Positions 1-6,382 of a stretch of 21,614 bases of DNA are shown here, one piece after another. The stretch is from Marinosulfonomonas sp. GTDB taxonomy: Bacteria; Pseudomonadota; Alphaproteobacteria; Rhodobacterales; Rhodobacteraceae. The stretch's first letter is position 1. Every line of letters begins with the position of its first letter. The stretch spans positions 1 to 21,614 of the forward strand of contig WGBJ01000333.1 in the NCBI GenBank assembly GCA_015494385.1, in the 5' to 3' direction. Below the pieces are notes generated by a model. That model had not been told where the DNA came from. It saw only the letters and a list, made by a program, of their open reading frames with translations, and did no database searches. The position numbers were made by a program, and so were the translations under genes.

Positions 1-90
1 AACAACTTCATGTTCGTCGAGAAAACCATAGAAGGCATCACCGCCGCAAAACGCTCATCTGGTCTAAGGGATTTTGGTTCGAACGCCTAA
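1..90 (+). CDS. 3' end of an unidentified ORF, open at the left edge
   Basis: An open frame enters from the left edge and stops with TAA at 88-90, giving about 29 residues that end in GLRDFGSNA. I do not recognise the family. It lies just before an IS110-type fragment, so it could be the tail of another transposase or of a gene cut by insertion. Too little is present to say more, and a chance open frame is possible. Confidence 0.25.
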   Translation, partial: NNFMFVEKTIEGITAAKRSSGLRDFGSNA

Positions 91-132
91 CGCTTGTCTT
101 ATGACTTTTGTCGGCTCCTGAGGCAAAATGGA

Positions 133-230
133 GCCACTGCACGCCACGCCATTTATGGCGTGCAGTGGCGGTGGTCGGATCGATCCAGGCTTGGTCGAAA
201 GGGACCATTTTAGAGTGTGATCGACCACCG
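133..230 (+). ncRNA. Structured non-coding region before the IS110 fragment; possible relic bridge RNA
   Basis: Two adjacent strong stems can be seen. Hairpin 1 has perfect 14-bp arms (133-146 and 156-169) around a 9-nt loop. Hairpin 2 has a 12-bp outer stem with one bulged G (169-181 paired with 219-230) and an inner 5-bp stem, TGGTC/GACCA (192-196 and 203-207), closing a GAAAGG loop. No T-run follows either stem, so neither looks like an intrinsic terminator. The region lies directly upstream of the ATG of an IS110-type transposase remnant, where IS110-group elements encode their bridge RNA. The structure is seen; the bridge RNA identity is inferred from position. Confidence 0.4.
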
Positions 231-302
231 TCTTCGCCAGAGGCCTGAACGGATACAGAGCGGTGTGAAGCCCTCTACGACAAGCAAAGGACAGCGAAGA
301 CG

Positions 303-416
303 ATGAACGATAGCATCGGTATCGATATTTCCAAATCAAAACTGGATGCACACCGGTTGAGCAACGGCGTGGCCACAATCGATCGAATAAAGAAGACAAA
401 CCAACTCACCGAGTGA
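303..416 (+). pseudogene. IS110-family transposase, N-terminal remnant
   Basis: The frame from ATG 303 encodes about 24 residues typical of the start of IS110-family DEDD transposases: GIDISKSKLDAHRL, whose first Asp is the first catalytic acid of the RuvC-like domain. After about position 375 the similarity stops, and the frame closes at TGA 414-416 after only 37 codons, against roughly 300-350 for an intact enzyme. The remaining acidic residues and the C-terminal serine domain are absent, so the product is dead. It marks the left edge of the arsenic/metal region and shows that an insertion element was deleted or recombined here. Confidence 0.7.
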
Positions 417-482
417 ATCTTGCCGTTTTTACCCCACTTCGTGCGTACTGGGCCATCTATATATGTTCATCCGCATATGCGC

Positions 483-511
483 TTGACAACATATATGATA
501 TTCCATATGTA
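483..511 (+). promoter_or_regulatory. Promoter/operator region of the first arsR gene
   Basis: A perfect -35-like TTGACA (483-488) is followed at once by an inverted repeat, ACATAT (489-494), N10, ATATGT (505-510), sitting 8 nt before the arsR start at 518. A TATGAT at 494-499 could be a -10 box, though no good -35 stands 17 bp before it. If TTGACA is used, the -10 would be the weaker TATGTA at 506-511. Either way the leader would be very short. ArsR/SmtB repressors bind AT-rich inverted repeats over their own promoters, which fits autorepression. Confidence 0.45.
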
Positions 512-517
512 TGCTTC

Positions 518-865
518 ATGGAACAAGTTGAAACATTTCGCCTGCTGAGCGACGAGACAAGATTGCGGACTTTGGCGCTCATGGTGAGCGAAAAAGAAGT
601 GTGCGTATGTGAATTGGTAGAAGCTATGGAGCTGTCGCAACCTAAAATATCGCGGCATTTATCAGCCTTGCGTGATGCGGGTCTGGTTGAAGGGCGACGC
701 GATGCGCAGTGGATTTTCTACCGGATTAACCCTTCCCTTGCGGGGTGGCAAAAACGGGCAATCGAGGCCGCGTTGGAAAGCGTGGCGCATGAGCCGGTCT
801 TAACGCAAGACAAAACTAGACTGGACAATATGGACAACCGACCGCAACGAAACGCAGCGGCCTAG
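518..865 (+). CDS. arsR: ArsR/SmtB-family metalloregulator
   Basis: A 115-residue winged-helix repressor, the usual size for the family. The recognition region reads ELVEAMELSQPKISRHLSALRDAGLV, preceded by CVC in the helix where classical ArsR proteins bind trivalent arsenic or antimony (CVCDLC in E. coli). The wing contains RRDAQWIFYRI. The ATG at 518 is chosen because the protein then begins at the canonical METFRLLSDETRLR-like start; the open frame continues upstream to 413 without family similarity. No clear ribosome-binding site precedes it. The gene heads the rightward metal module (permease stub, OsmC, VIT, CDF). The ligand is probably As(III), inferred from the CVC motif and the context. 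Confidence 0.85.
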   Translation: MEQVETFRLLSDETRLRTLALMVSEKEVCVCELVEAMELSQPKISRHLSALRDAGLVEGRRDAQWIFYRINPSLAGWQKRAIEAALESVAHEPVLTQDKTRLDNMDNRPQRNAAA

Positions 866-880
866 ACCAAGGATAAAACA

Positions 881-1018
881 ATGTTTGCGACACTTACTCG
901 GCTGACCGATTGGTCAGCTTACAATTTCTTGCGGTCTGCGTCTGGCAGAAATCAGGGTGATGCGGTGCATTTAATGATCCTGAATTTGGCAATTTTTATT
1001 CGTGCCATAAGGGCCTGA
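881..1018 (+). pseudogene. N-terminal stub of an ArsP/DUF318-type permease
   Basis: A 45-codon frame with a good ribosome-binding site (AAGGA at 868-872) starts 15 bp after arsR. Its beginning (MFATLTRLTDW) and the GDAVHLMILNLAIFI stretch resemble the first helix region of arsenic-operon permeases of the ArsP/DUF318 type, which run to about 300-350 residues. Here the frame ends at TGA 1016-1018 just after that helix and is followed by osmC. The likely history is deletion of the rest of the permease. The alternative is a true small single-helix membrane protein. The similarity was judged by eye. Confidence 0.45.
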
Positions 1019-1030
1019 AGGAAGCGCGCT

Positions 1031-1444
1031 ATGACCAAGATGACATATGATGTAATCGCTACAAGCCGGACCGGAGAAGACTCACTTGCAGTGACCAAAC
1101 AGTCCAGCGTGGTTCTTGATACCGAAATGGCTGGGCGGGTGGATGCGTTCAATCCGGCCGAACTCCTGTTGGCGGCAGTTGGGGCCTGTATGCTGAAATC
1201 GATGAACCGGATTATCCCGATGATCAATTTCGACATGCGCGGCGCGCAGATCAAACTGCACGGCGTGCGGCAGGATATCCCGCCCAGGATCGAGGAAATC
1301 ACCTATCAAATCACCGTCGACACTGATGAAAGCGACCAGCGCATCGCGCTATTGCACAAAAACATCCGAAAATATGGAACCATCTCGAACACGATTGCCG
1401 AGGTCACGAACCTGAACGGCGCGATCGAAAGGGCAGAAAAATGA
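1031..1444 (+). CDS. OsmC-family protein
   Basis: A 137-residue OsmC-like protein. The family core FNPAELLLAAVGACML carries the nucleophilic Cys. At the second redox position, where OsmC and Ohr have Cys, the sequence reads HKNIRKYGTISNTI and has no Cys, so a classical two-Cys peroxidase cycle is unlikely. A YhfA-type OsmC-like relative fits better. GGAAG lies 8-12 bp upstream of the ATG. The stop overlaps the next start by 4 bp (ATGA, 1441-1444), implying translational coupling to the VIT transporter. The physiological substrate is unknown; in this setting thiol or persulfide handling is a reasonable guess. Confidence 0.8.
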   Translation: MTKMTYDVIATSRTGEDSLAVTKQSSVVLDTEMAGRVDAFNPAELLLAAVGACMLKSMNRIIPMINFDMRGAQIKLHGVRQDIPPRIEEITYQITVDTDESDQRIALLHKNIRKYGTISNTIAEVTNLNGAIERAEK

Positions 1445-2163
1445 CCTCCCCTCGCCACGCCATGGCCGCCGCCATGCATAAAGAAAATCATTATGTAACC
1501 CGCATTGGCTGGCTGCGCGCCGCAGTGATGGGCGCCAATGACGGGATCGTTTCGACCGCAAGCCTGATCATTGGTGTTGCCGCCGCGGGCAGCTCGCAAA
1601 CCCAGATTTTGCTGGCCGGCGTTGCCGGACTGATTGCCGGGGCCATGTCGATGGCGGCGGGTGAATATGTTTCGGTCTCTTCGCAATCCGATAGTGAAAA
1701 TGCCGACCTCGCGCGCGAGCGTGGCGAACTGGAGACTGACCCGGATGGCGAGCTTCAGGAGCTTGCCGGAATATACGCAGCACGAGGTATTTCACCCGAG
1801 CTGTCAATGGAGGTCGCCAAAGAGTTAACAGCCAAAGACGTTCTGCAAGCCCATGCACGGGACGAACTTGGCATAACCGACCTATCCAAAGCCCGTCCGG
1901 TGCAAGCGGCGATAGCTTCGGCAGCCACGTTTTCTACCGGTGCAGCCCTGCCCTTGGCGGCCGTAATATTTGTGCCGTTGAACAGCATCATCTTGGCAAC
2001 AACAGTTGCCTCGGTACTGGTGTTGGGATTGTTGGGTTTTGTCTCGGCCAAAACCGGCGGCGCACCCGTTGGAAAAGCCATCGCCCGTGTCACCATCTGG
2101 GGTGCGGCAGCGATGGCCGCAACGGCCGCGGTTGGCTGGCTTTTTGATGTAGCAATGAGTTGA
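1441..2163 (+). CDS. VIT/CCC1-family transporter (iron/manganese type)
   Basis: A 240-residue membrane protein with the VIT1/CCC1 signature: an N-terminal GWLRAAVMGANDGIVSTASL helix, then AGAMSMAAGEYVSVSSQSD at the end of TM2, then a charged cytoplasmic segment (about residues 80-140, rich in Glu) that in plant VIT1 binds metal, and three further hydrophobic helices (about 150-235). Family members move Fe2+ or Mn2+ out of the cytoplasm by proton exchange. It overlaps osmC by 4 bp and is followed after 17 bp by the CDF pump. The substrate is not determined by the sequence; the setting suggests metal-ion balance during metalloid stress. Confidence 0.85.
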   Translation: MTSPRHAMAAAMHKENHYVTRIGWLRAAVMGANDGIVSTASLIIGVAAAGSSQTQILLAGVAGLIAGAMSMAAGEYVSVSSQSDSENADLARERGELETDPDGELQELAGIYAARGISPELSMEVAKELTAKDVLQAHARDELGITDLSKARPVQAAIASAATFSTGAALPLAAVIFVPLNSIILATTVASVLVLGLLGFVSAKTGGAPVGKAIARVTIWGAAAMAATAAVGWLFDVAMS

Positions 2164-2180
2164 TTAAAAGGAAATAAAAT

Positions 2181-3071
2181 ATGGCACATGATCATGCCCC
2201 CCCCGAAACCGGCGGTCGCCTTGCGTTGGTGATTGCACTGAATGTTATTATCACAGTTGCCGAGGTGATCGGCGGGCTGCTCTCTGGCTCGCTATCCCTC
2301 ATCTCGGATGCGTTGCACAATTTCAGTGACGGCATCGCAATTGTTATCGCATGGGTTGCCATCCGTTTGAATGCCCGCGCCCGCACAGACCGCCATACCT
2401 TCGGGTTAAAACGCGCCGAGGTCTTGGCAGCTACGATCAATGCCGGAACACTGGTGGCAATCAGCATCTACCTGTTTGTCGAAGCCTGGCAACGGTTTCA
2501 AACCCCCGAGCCGATCAGCGGCGGGATAATGGTAACTGTCGCGCTGGTCGGGCTGGTGGCAAATGTGCTGGGCACAGTGCTGCTGAAACGCGGCGCGGCG
2601 GGCAGTATGAACCTGCGTGCGGCCTACCTTCACCTGCTGTCGGATGCGATTTCCAGTGTCGGGGTGATCCTTGGCGGGTTGGCAATCTGGTTATGGGGCA
2701 TCACATGGGTTGATCCCCTGCTGACCGTCCTGATCGGGATTTATGTGCTGAAGGAATCCGTTGCGATCCTGTGGGAAGCGATGGAATCAATCCTGCTGGC
2801 CGCCCCGCACGGCATGAACTTGCAAGAGGTTCGCGAGGCCATCACCAAAACCGATGGCGTGGCTGGCATACATCACACCCATCTGTGGCAGGTTTCCGAA
2901 CATGACATTCATTTTGAGGCCCATATCGAACTGCCCGATCAGCCACTGGGCAAGACCGAGGACCTGCGCCTGACAATCGCCAATATGCTGCATGACCGGT
3001 TCGATATTGAACACACCACTTTGCAACTCGAGGTGGCCGGCGGGCAGTGCCCGTCAAATTCACTCGCTTAA
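2181..3071 (+). CDS. Cation diffusion facilitator (CzcD-like) metal/proton antiporter
   Basis: A 296-residue CDF protein with six transmembrane segments and a cytoplasmic C-terminal domain (about 205-290). TM2 carries ISDALHNFSD with His46 and Asp50, and TM5 carries HLLSD: the HxxxD pairs that form the transport site and favour Zn2+ in the CzcD/ZnT branch. The C-terminal domain contains HHTHLWQVSEHDIHFEAHI, His-rich as in zinc-sensing CDF dimers. The N-terminal MAHDHAP is a short His stretch. AAGGA lies 10-14 bp before the ATG. Likely substrates are Zn2+, Cd2+ or Co2+. It is the last gene of the ArsR-headed group. Confidence 0.9.
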   Translation: MAHDHAPPETGGRLALVIALNVIITVAEVIGGLLSGSLSLISDALHNFSDGIAIVIAWVAIRLNARARTDRHTFGLKRAEVLAATINAGTLVAISIYLFVEAWQRFQTPEPISGGIMVTVALVGLVANVLGTVLLKRGAAGSMNLRAAYLHLLSDAISSVGVILGGLAIWLWGITWVDPLLTVLIGIYVLKESVAILWEAMESILLAAPHGMNLQEVREAITKTDGVAGIHHTHLWQVSEHDIHFEAHIELPDQPLGKTEDLRLTIANMLHDRFDIEHTTLQLEVAGGQCPSNSLA

Positions 3072-3144
3072 TCAAAGGGATGCACGATTAAGACTGATAA
3101 AGCCTTGGGCCAAACTGTATATCCCCACAAAGTAAGGAAACAAC

Positions 3145-3567
3145 ATGACTAAGCAACAAAACAACACCCTCGTAGAACGGGATTTCGATACGTATTTGCG
3201 CGATTTTGACTACACCGAGCGGATGGCGATGAAAATCGGCCTTGATGAACTGCTTGATCTTTATGCGCGCGACGAAATTCAGGTGATCGACATTCGGTTT
3301 CACGAAGAATACGCCGCGTGGTCTGTCGGAATTGGCCAGCATATCCCGCTGAACGAACTTCCTGACCGGCTGGACGAACTTGACAGCACAAAAACCATCG
3401 TTGCCATGTGTCCCCACTATGACCGCGCCGAGATCGCGCGCCTGTATCTAACGATAAAAGGCTTTTCATCGCGGTATTTCACCACCGGAATGTTAGGGCT
3501 TGTTGATCATCTGCGCGGCGGGCGGGCCCGTGATTATATGGAACTTGTTAAAGGAAAAGAACAATGA
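3145..3567 (+). CDS. Single-domain rhodanese-like protein, first of a tandem pair
   Basis: A 140-residue cytoplasmic rhodanese-fold protein with no signal peptide. The core starts at about residue 30 (GLDELLDLYARDEIQVIDIR, the usual substrate-site DxR), followed by HIPLNELP. The active loop is CPHYDR with Cys89, a six-residue C-x4-R loop of sulfurtransferase length whose CPxxDR form is shared with the next gene. AAGGAAA precedes the ATG. The stop overlaps the next start (ATGA, 3564-3567). Expected role: carrying sulfane sulfur as a Cys persulfide. The first 30 residues are extra and unassigned. Confidence 0.85.
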   Translation: MTKQQNNTLVERDFDTYLRDFDYTERMAMKIGLDELLDLYARDEIQVIDIRFHEEYAAWSVGIGQHIPLNELPDRLDELDSTKTIVAMCPHYDRAEIARLYLTIKGFSSRYFTTGMLGLVDHLRGGRARDYMELVKGKEQ

Positions 3568-3947
3568 GCAAACTAGAAACTTTGCCATCTCAGGCCGTGC
3601 CCGCTCATATGAAAGATGTGCGCATCAGTATCGATGATTTCTTGACCCAATGGAACGAAGGTGCCTGTGAATTCATCGATATTCGCGTTCCTTCGGAAAC
3701 CCGTGTCTGGAAGATGGGGTTCGGTAAACATATTCCTGCTGACGAGATTCCAGAACACCTCGAGGAACTCCCGCGTGACCGGTTGCTGGTTATTGCCTGC
3801 CCGAATTCGGATCGCTCCAACATCGTGCGTGGATACCTTGCCGCAAAAGGGTTTAATGCAAAATATCTGAATGGCGGGCTGCTTGGCTTAACCGATAAAC
3901 TAAAGGGTGGCCCGGCTGCTGCGTTTAATCTGGAGCCGCTACAGTGA
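3564..3947 (+). CDS. Single-domain rhodanese-like protein, second of a tandem pair
   Basis: A 127-residue paralogue of the preceding gene. It has ISIDDFLTQWN, then FIDIRVPSE, then HIPADEIPEHL, and an active loop CPNSDR with Cys79. The pair share layout and the rare CPxxDR loop but are well diverged, so the duplication is not recent. It overlaps the preceding gene by 4 bp and the following exporter by 4 bp (GTGA at 3944-3947), so all three are probably made together. A sulfur relay between the two rhodaneses towards the exporter is an inference. Confidence 0.85.
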   Translation: MSKLETLPSQAVPAHMKDVRISIDDFLTQWNEGACEFIDIRVPSETRVWKMGFGKHIPADEIPEHLEELPRDRLLVIACPNSDRSNIVRGYLAAKGFNAKYLNGGLLGLTDKLKGGPAAAFNLEPLQ

Positions 3948-4687
3948 CCCTGTTCGATTACAGCATATATTTCGGGCTTACGCTTGTTTTATCCACGGTC
4001 TTTGCTATGGGCGGCGTTGGTTCGGCGATTGGATTGGTTCCGGTTTTCTCGATGCTTGAAATGCCGCTGAACCTTGCAAAGGCACTGGGGTTGTTTGTGA
4101 ATACAACCTCGACTGTCACGGCTTCGATCATGAATTTCCGGCGTGGTGTGCTTGAAATCGGGTTTGCCGTCCCGTTGGTGATCTCGATTTTGATCGCAAC
4201 CCCGGTCGGTGCCTGGTCCAGCCAATATGTGGCGCGCGAAGTAATCGAGGTCATGCTGGTTGCGTTCCTGATTGTTGCTGCGTTTTTGATGCTGTTTTCC
4301 AAACGCGGCACTGTCGTGACCTATGATCGCCCCTGGGTTCTATATCTTATCGGGGGATGCGTGGGGGTGGTTTCCGGTATGTTGGGCGTTGGTGGTGGAT
4401 CACTGATGATGCCTGCGCTGATCCTGCTCGGGTTTGATGCCAAGAAAGCGGCACGCGCCATTAGCTTTGTAATCCCGTTTTCGTCAGCCGGTGCATTTTT
4501 CACATATCTCTCGTTCACAAATATGGATTGGCCATTACTGGCGGTCGTCGCTGTGGCTGCCATGTTCGGGGGGTATCTGGGGGAACGAATAATGCACAAC
4601 AATCTAAAGGCATCACATGTCAAGAAACTGATTGCATTTCTGCTGCTGTTGCTTGCCGCAAAGATGATCTGGAAACTCGCATTCTAA
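3944..4687 (+). CDS. TauE/SafE (TSUP) family anion exporter
   Basis: A 247-residue integral membrane protein with about eight hydrophobic segments. Both family repeats are visible: an N-terminal GGVGSAIGLVPVF and a central GMLGVGGGSLMMPALILLG. The start is GTG at 3944, overlapping the rhodanese stop. TSUP proteins are proposed to export sulfite, sulfoacetate or related sulfur anions. Coupling to two rhodaneses points to sulfite or thiosulfate produced when persulfides are processed. The direction and ion cannot be read from the sequence. Confidence 0.85.
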   Translation: MTLFDYSIYFGLTLVLSTVFAMGGVGSAIGLVPVFSMLEMPLNLAKALGLFVNTTSTVTASIMNFRRGVLEIGFAVPLVISILIATPVGAWSSQYVAREVIEVMLVAFLIVAAFLMLFSKRGTVVTYDRPWVLYLIGGCVGVVSGMLGVGGGSLMMPALILLGFDAKKAARAISFVIPFSSAGAFFTYLSFTNMDWPLLAVVAVAAMFGGYLGERIMHNNLKASHVKKLIAFLLLLLAAKMIWKLAF

Positions 4688-4689
4688 TC

Positions 4690-4705
4690 TTACGTATGAA
4701 CGTAA
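4690..4705. promoter_or_regulatory. Small inverted repeat in the gap after the TSUP gene
   Basis: TTACG (4690-4694), N6, CGTAA (4701-4705) is a perfect 5-bp-arm inverted repeat in the only sizeable gap (66 bp) of the sulfur module. It could be a regulator site for the downstream three genes. No convincing -35/-10 pair is seen, and 5-bp arms can arise by chance. Confidence 0.25.
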
Positions 4706-4753
4706 AATGTGGAAAGATGTGACGAACCTACCAATGTCAAAAAGGATTAAACT

Positions 4754-4957
4754 ATGAGTGCACAACGTTTAACAATGATGTTTGCTGGGATATTCGTACT
4801 GGTCAGCCTTGGATTGGCACATATGAGCGGAACCGCAAACCTTGGCGCCATGAGTTGGCTTTGGTTAACCCTGTTTGTCGGGGCTAACCTGACAATTGCG
4901 GGCCTGACCGGCTTTTGCCTGATGACCAAAATACTAAAGGCCGCCGGTGCCAAATAA
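4754..4957 (+). CDS. Small two-helix membrane protein, DUF2892 (YgaP transmembrane-like)
   Basis: A 67-residue protein of two hydrophobic segments (about 9-27 and 34-56) joined by a short loop, ending in a basic tail. The order, with NLGAMSWLWLTLFVGANLTIAG and then GFC, matches DUF2892, the domain that forms the membrane part of the rhodanese YgaP. AAAAGGA lies about 8 bp before the ATG. Its neighbours include four rhodanese domains, so it may be the split membrane partner of one of them (inference). A single Cys sits in the second helix (GFCLM). Confidence 0.75.
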   Translation: MSAQRLTMMFAGIFVLVSLGLAHMSGTANLGAMSWLWLTLFVGANLTIAGLTGFCLMTKILKAAGAK

Positions 4958-5429
4958 CACCGACATCCCGCCATATTTCACCCCTGCCCTGGCCTGCGCG
5001 GCACGGCGCATTTTCTTGACCAAAGGAGAGGCGTTGTTTCGCGAAGGGCAACAGGTGACGGGGATCTATTATGTCATTTCCGGCGAGGTAAAGCAAACCG
5101 GCGGGCAATGGTATGTGTTTGATCCAAGTCAGGACGCCCCCGAAATGCCCCTATCGGGTAACGAGCTGCAAGTCGCACTGGATGCCGCCCAGACACTGGT
5201 CAACCAGCGTCGCGAGCTACCGATGAGCGGCGCGGTTTATGTGGACAACCGCGAAACCCCGACCTTTTTCAAGGTCTTTGATCCTGCCAACATGGGGTCA
5301 TCCTGTAGCTGCTCAACCGAACCGGTCATGCCGCGTTATATCTTCAGCCAGATCAAACCCGACAGCCTGCCTTTCGCCCCGCCCCCTGCCAAACCCGGCC
5401 TGTTTTCCCGCCTGACCGGCCGAAAATAA
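4947..5429 (+). CDS. Unrecognised 160-residue protein: partial cNMP-binding-like start plus a CSC-containing region
   Basis: The start is GTG at 4947, overlapping the DUF2892 gene by 11 bp, with AAAGG 6 bp upstream. Residues about 20-50 (LTKGEALFREGQQ and IYYVISGEVK) look like the opening strands of a Crp/Fnr cyclic-nucleotide-binding beta-roll, but the rest of that domain and its phosphate-binding cassette do not follow. From residue 53 on I recognise no family. Visible features are a repeated Phe-Asp-Pro (VFDPS, VFDPA), a GSSCSCS motif that could bind metal or carry persulfide, and a Pro-rich, basic C-terminus. There is no signal peptide or membrane helix. Position inside the sulfur module suggests a role there. 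Confidence 0.7.
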   Translation: MPNNTDIPPYFTPALACAARRIFLTKGEALFREGQQVTGIYYVISGEVKQTGGQWYVFDPSQDAPEMPLSGNELQVALDAAQTLVNQRRELPMSGAVYVDNRETPTFFKVFDPANMGSSCSCSTEPVMPRYIFSQIKPDSLPFAPPPAKPGLFSRLTGRK

Positions 5430-5452
5430 CACCTTTACGATAAGGAAACCGT

Positions 5453-6382
5453 ATGCGAACGCTTCTTAAAACCCTGATGATCATCTTTGCCTTTTCCACC
5501 CCCGTGCTGGCACAGGAAACACCCGATTTTCTGGTGTCCTCCGAATGGCTGGAAGAACATATAGATGATGAAAACCTGATCGTGCTCGAAGTGCGCTATT
5601 ACCCGCATCGCTATATGACTATAGGTCATATTCCGGGTGCTGTTCAGGTGGCGCGGTTCTTGGATCTGGGGGATAATTCAGGACAGGGCACGTTGATGAA
5701 ATTTCCGACCCGCGAGGCTTTTCAGGCCACCCTGCGCAGTTGGGGTGTAAATGATGACAGCATTTTGGTGTTATATGACGACAGCGCAACGGCGCTGGCC
5801 TCGCGCCTTCATTTCCTGCTTAGGCTTTATGGGTTCAACATGGATCATGTGAAAATCCTGAATGGCGGCACGGTCGCATGGCAAGCCTTCAACGATCTGG
5901 AACAGGACGAGGTTTTCCCCGAGTCGGGCAATGTGACACTGGCCGAGCGCAATACTGATCTGTTTGTCGAATGGACCGATGTCTATGACAACGTTGTCGC
6001 CCGCCGCGACCCGCAATTCCTTTTAATCGATGCGCGCCCTTACAAGGGATATACCGGCGAAGTATTGACCCATGCAGTGCGCGCCGGCCACATTCCCGGT
6101 GCCATTAGCATTGTCAGCCTGGAAGGCATTACCAAGGATGGCGAACAGCAATGGCTGCCGCTTTCCGAAATTGCCCAAATGTATGCAGATGTGCCAAAGG
6201 ACAAAACCATCTATGTCTATTGTCACGATGGATTCCGTATGAGCCTGACCTATCTACAACTAACCGCTTTGGGCTATACGGACGTGCGGCTTTACAATGG
6301 CGGTTGGGGCCATTGGGGAAACAAGTTTTCACTGCCCGTTGTGGTGGGTGACGAACCCTTTGATGATGCGTTCAAGCTGTAA
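5453..6382 (+). CDS. Exported two-domain sulfurtransferase (thiosulfate/3-mercaptopyruvate type)
   Basis: A 309-residue protein starting with a Sec signal peptide ([20 protein letters not shown], cleavage after about residue 20), so it should act in the periplasm. Two rhodanese domains follow. In the first (about 25-150) the active-loop position reads [12 protein letters not shown] with no Cys, the usual non-catalytic half. The second (about 170-300) has [10 protein letters not shown] with Cys257 as nucleophile, closer to thiosulfate sulfurtransferases than to the CGSGVTA loop of typical 3-mercaptopyruvate enzymes. Its 3' end overlaps the convergent acr3 gene by 11 bp. It probably feeds or drains sulfane sulfur outside the membrane. 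Confidence 0.85.
   Translation: MRTLLKTLMIIFAFSTPVLAQETPDFLVSSEWLEEHIDDENLIVLEVRYYPHRYMTIGHIPGAVQVARFLDLGDNSGQGTLMKFPTREAFQATLRSWGVNDDSILVLYDDSATALASRLHFLLRLYGFNMDHVKILNGGTVAWQAFNDLEQDEVFPESGNVTLAERNTDLFVEWTDVYDNVVARRDPQFLLIDARPYKGYTGEVLTHAVRAGHIPGAISIVSLEGITKDGEQQWLPLSEIAQMYADVPKDKTIYVYCHDGFRMSLTYLQLTALGYTDVRLYNGGWGHWGNKFSLPVVVGDEPFDDAFKL

Noticed and set aside
133..169. Hairpin as a rho-independent terminator
   Set aside because: Very strong stem, but GGTGGTCG follows instead of a T-run, and the reverse side has no T-run either.
64..399. Leftward 111-codon open frame across the IS110 region
   Set aside because: It is antisense to the transposase remnant and the stem structures, has no familiar motif, and its codon pattern is a by-product of the palindromes.
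4947..5429. Frameshifted Crp/Fnr regulator
   Set aside because: Only the first strands resemble a cNMP domain; no helix-turn-helix was noticed in other frames downstream, so a simple frameshift of a Crp-type gene is not supported.
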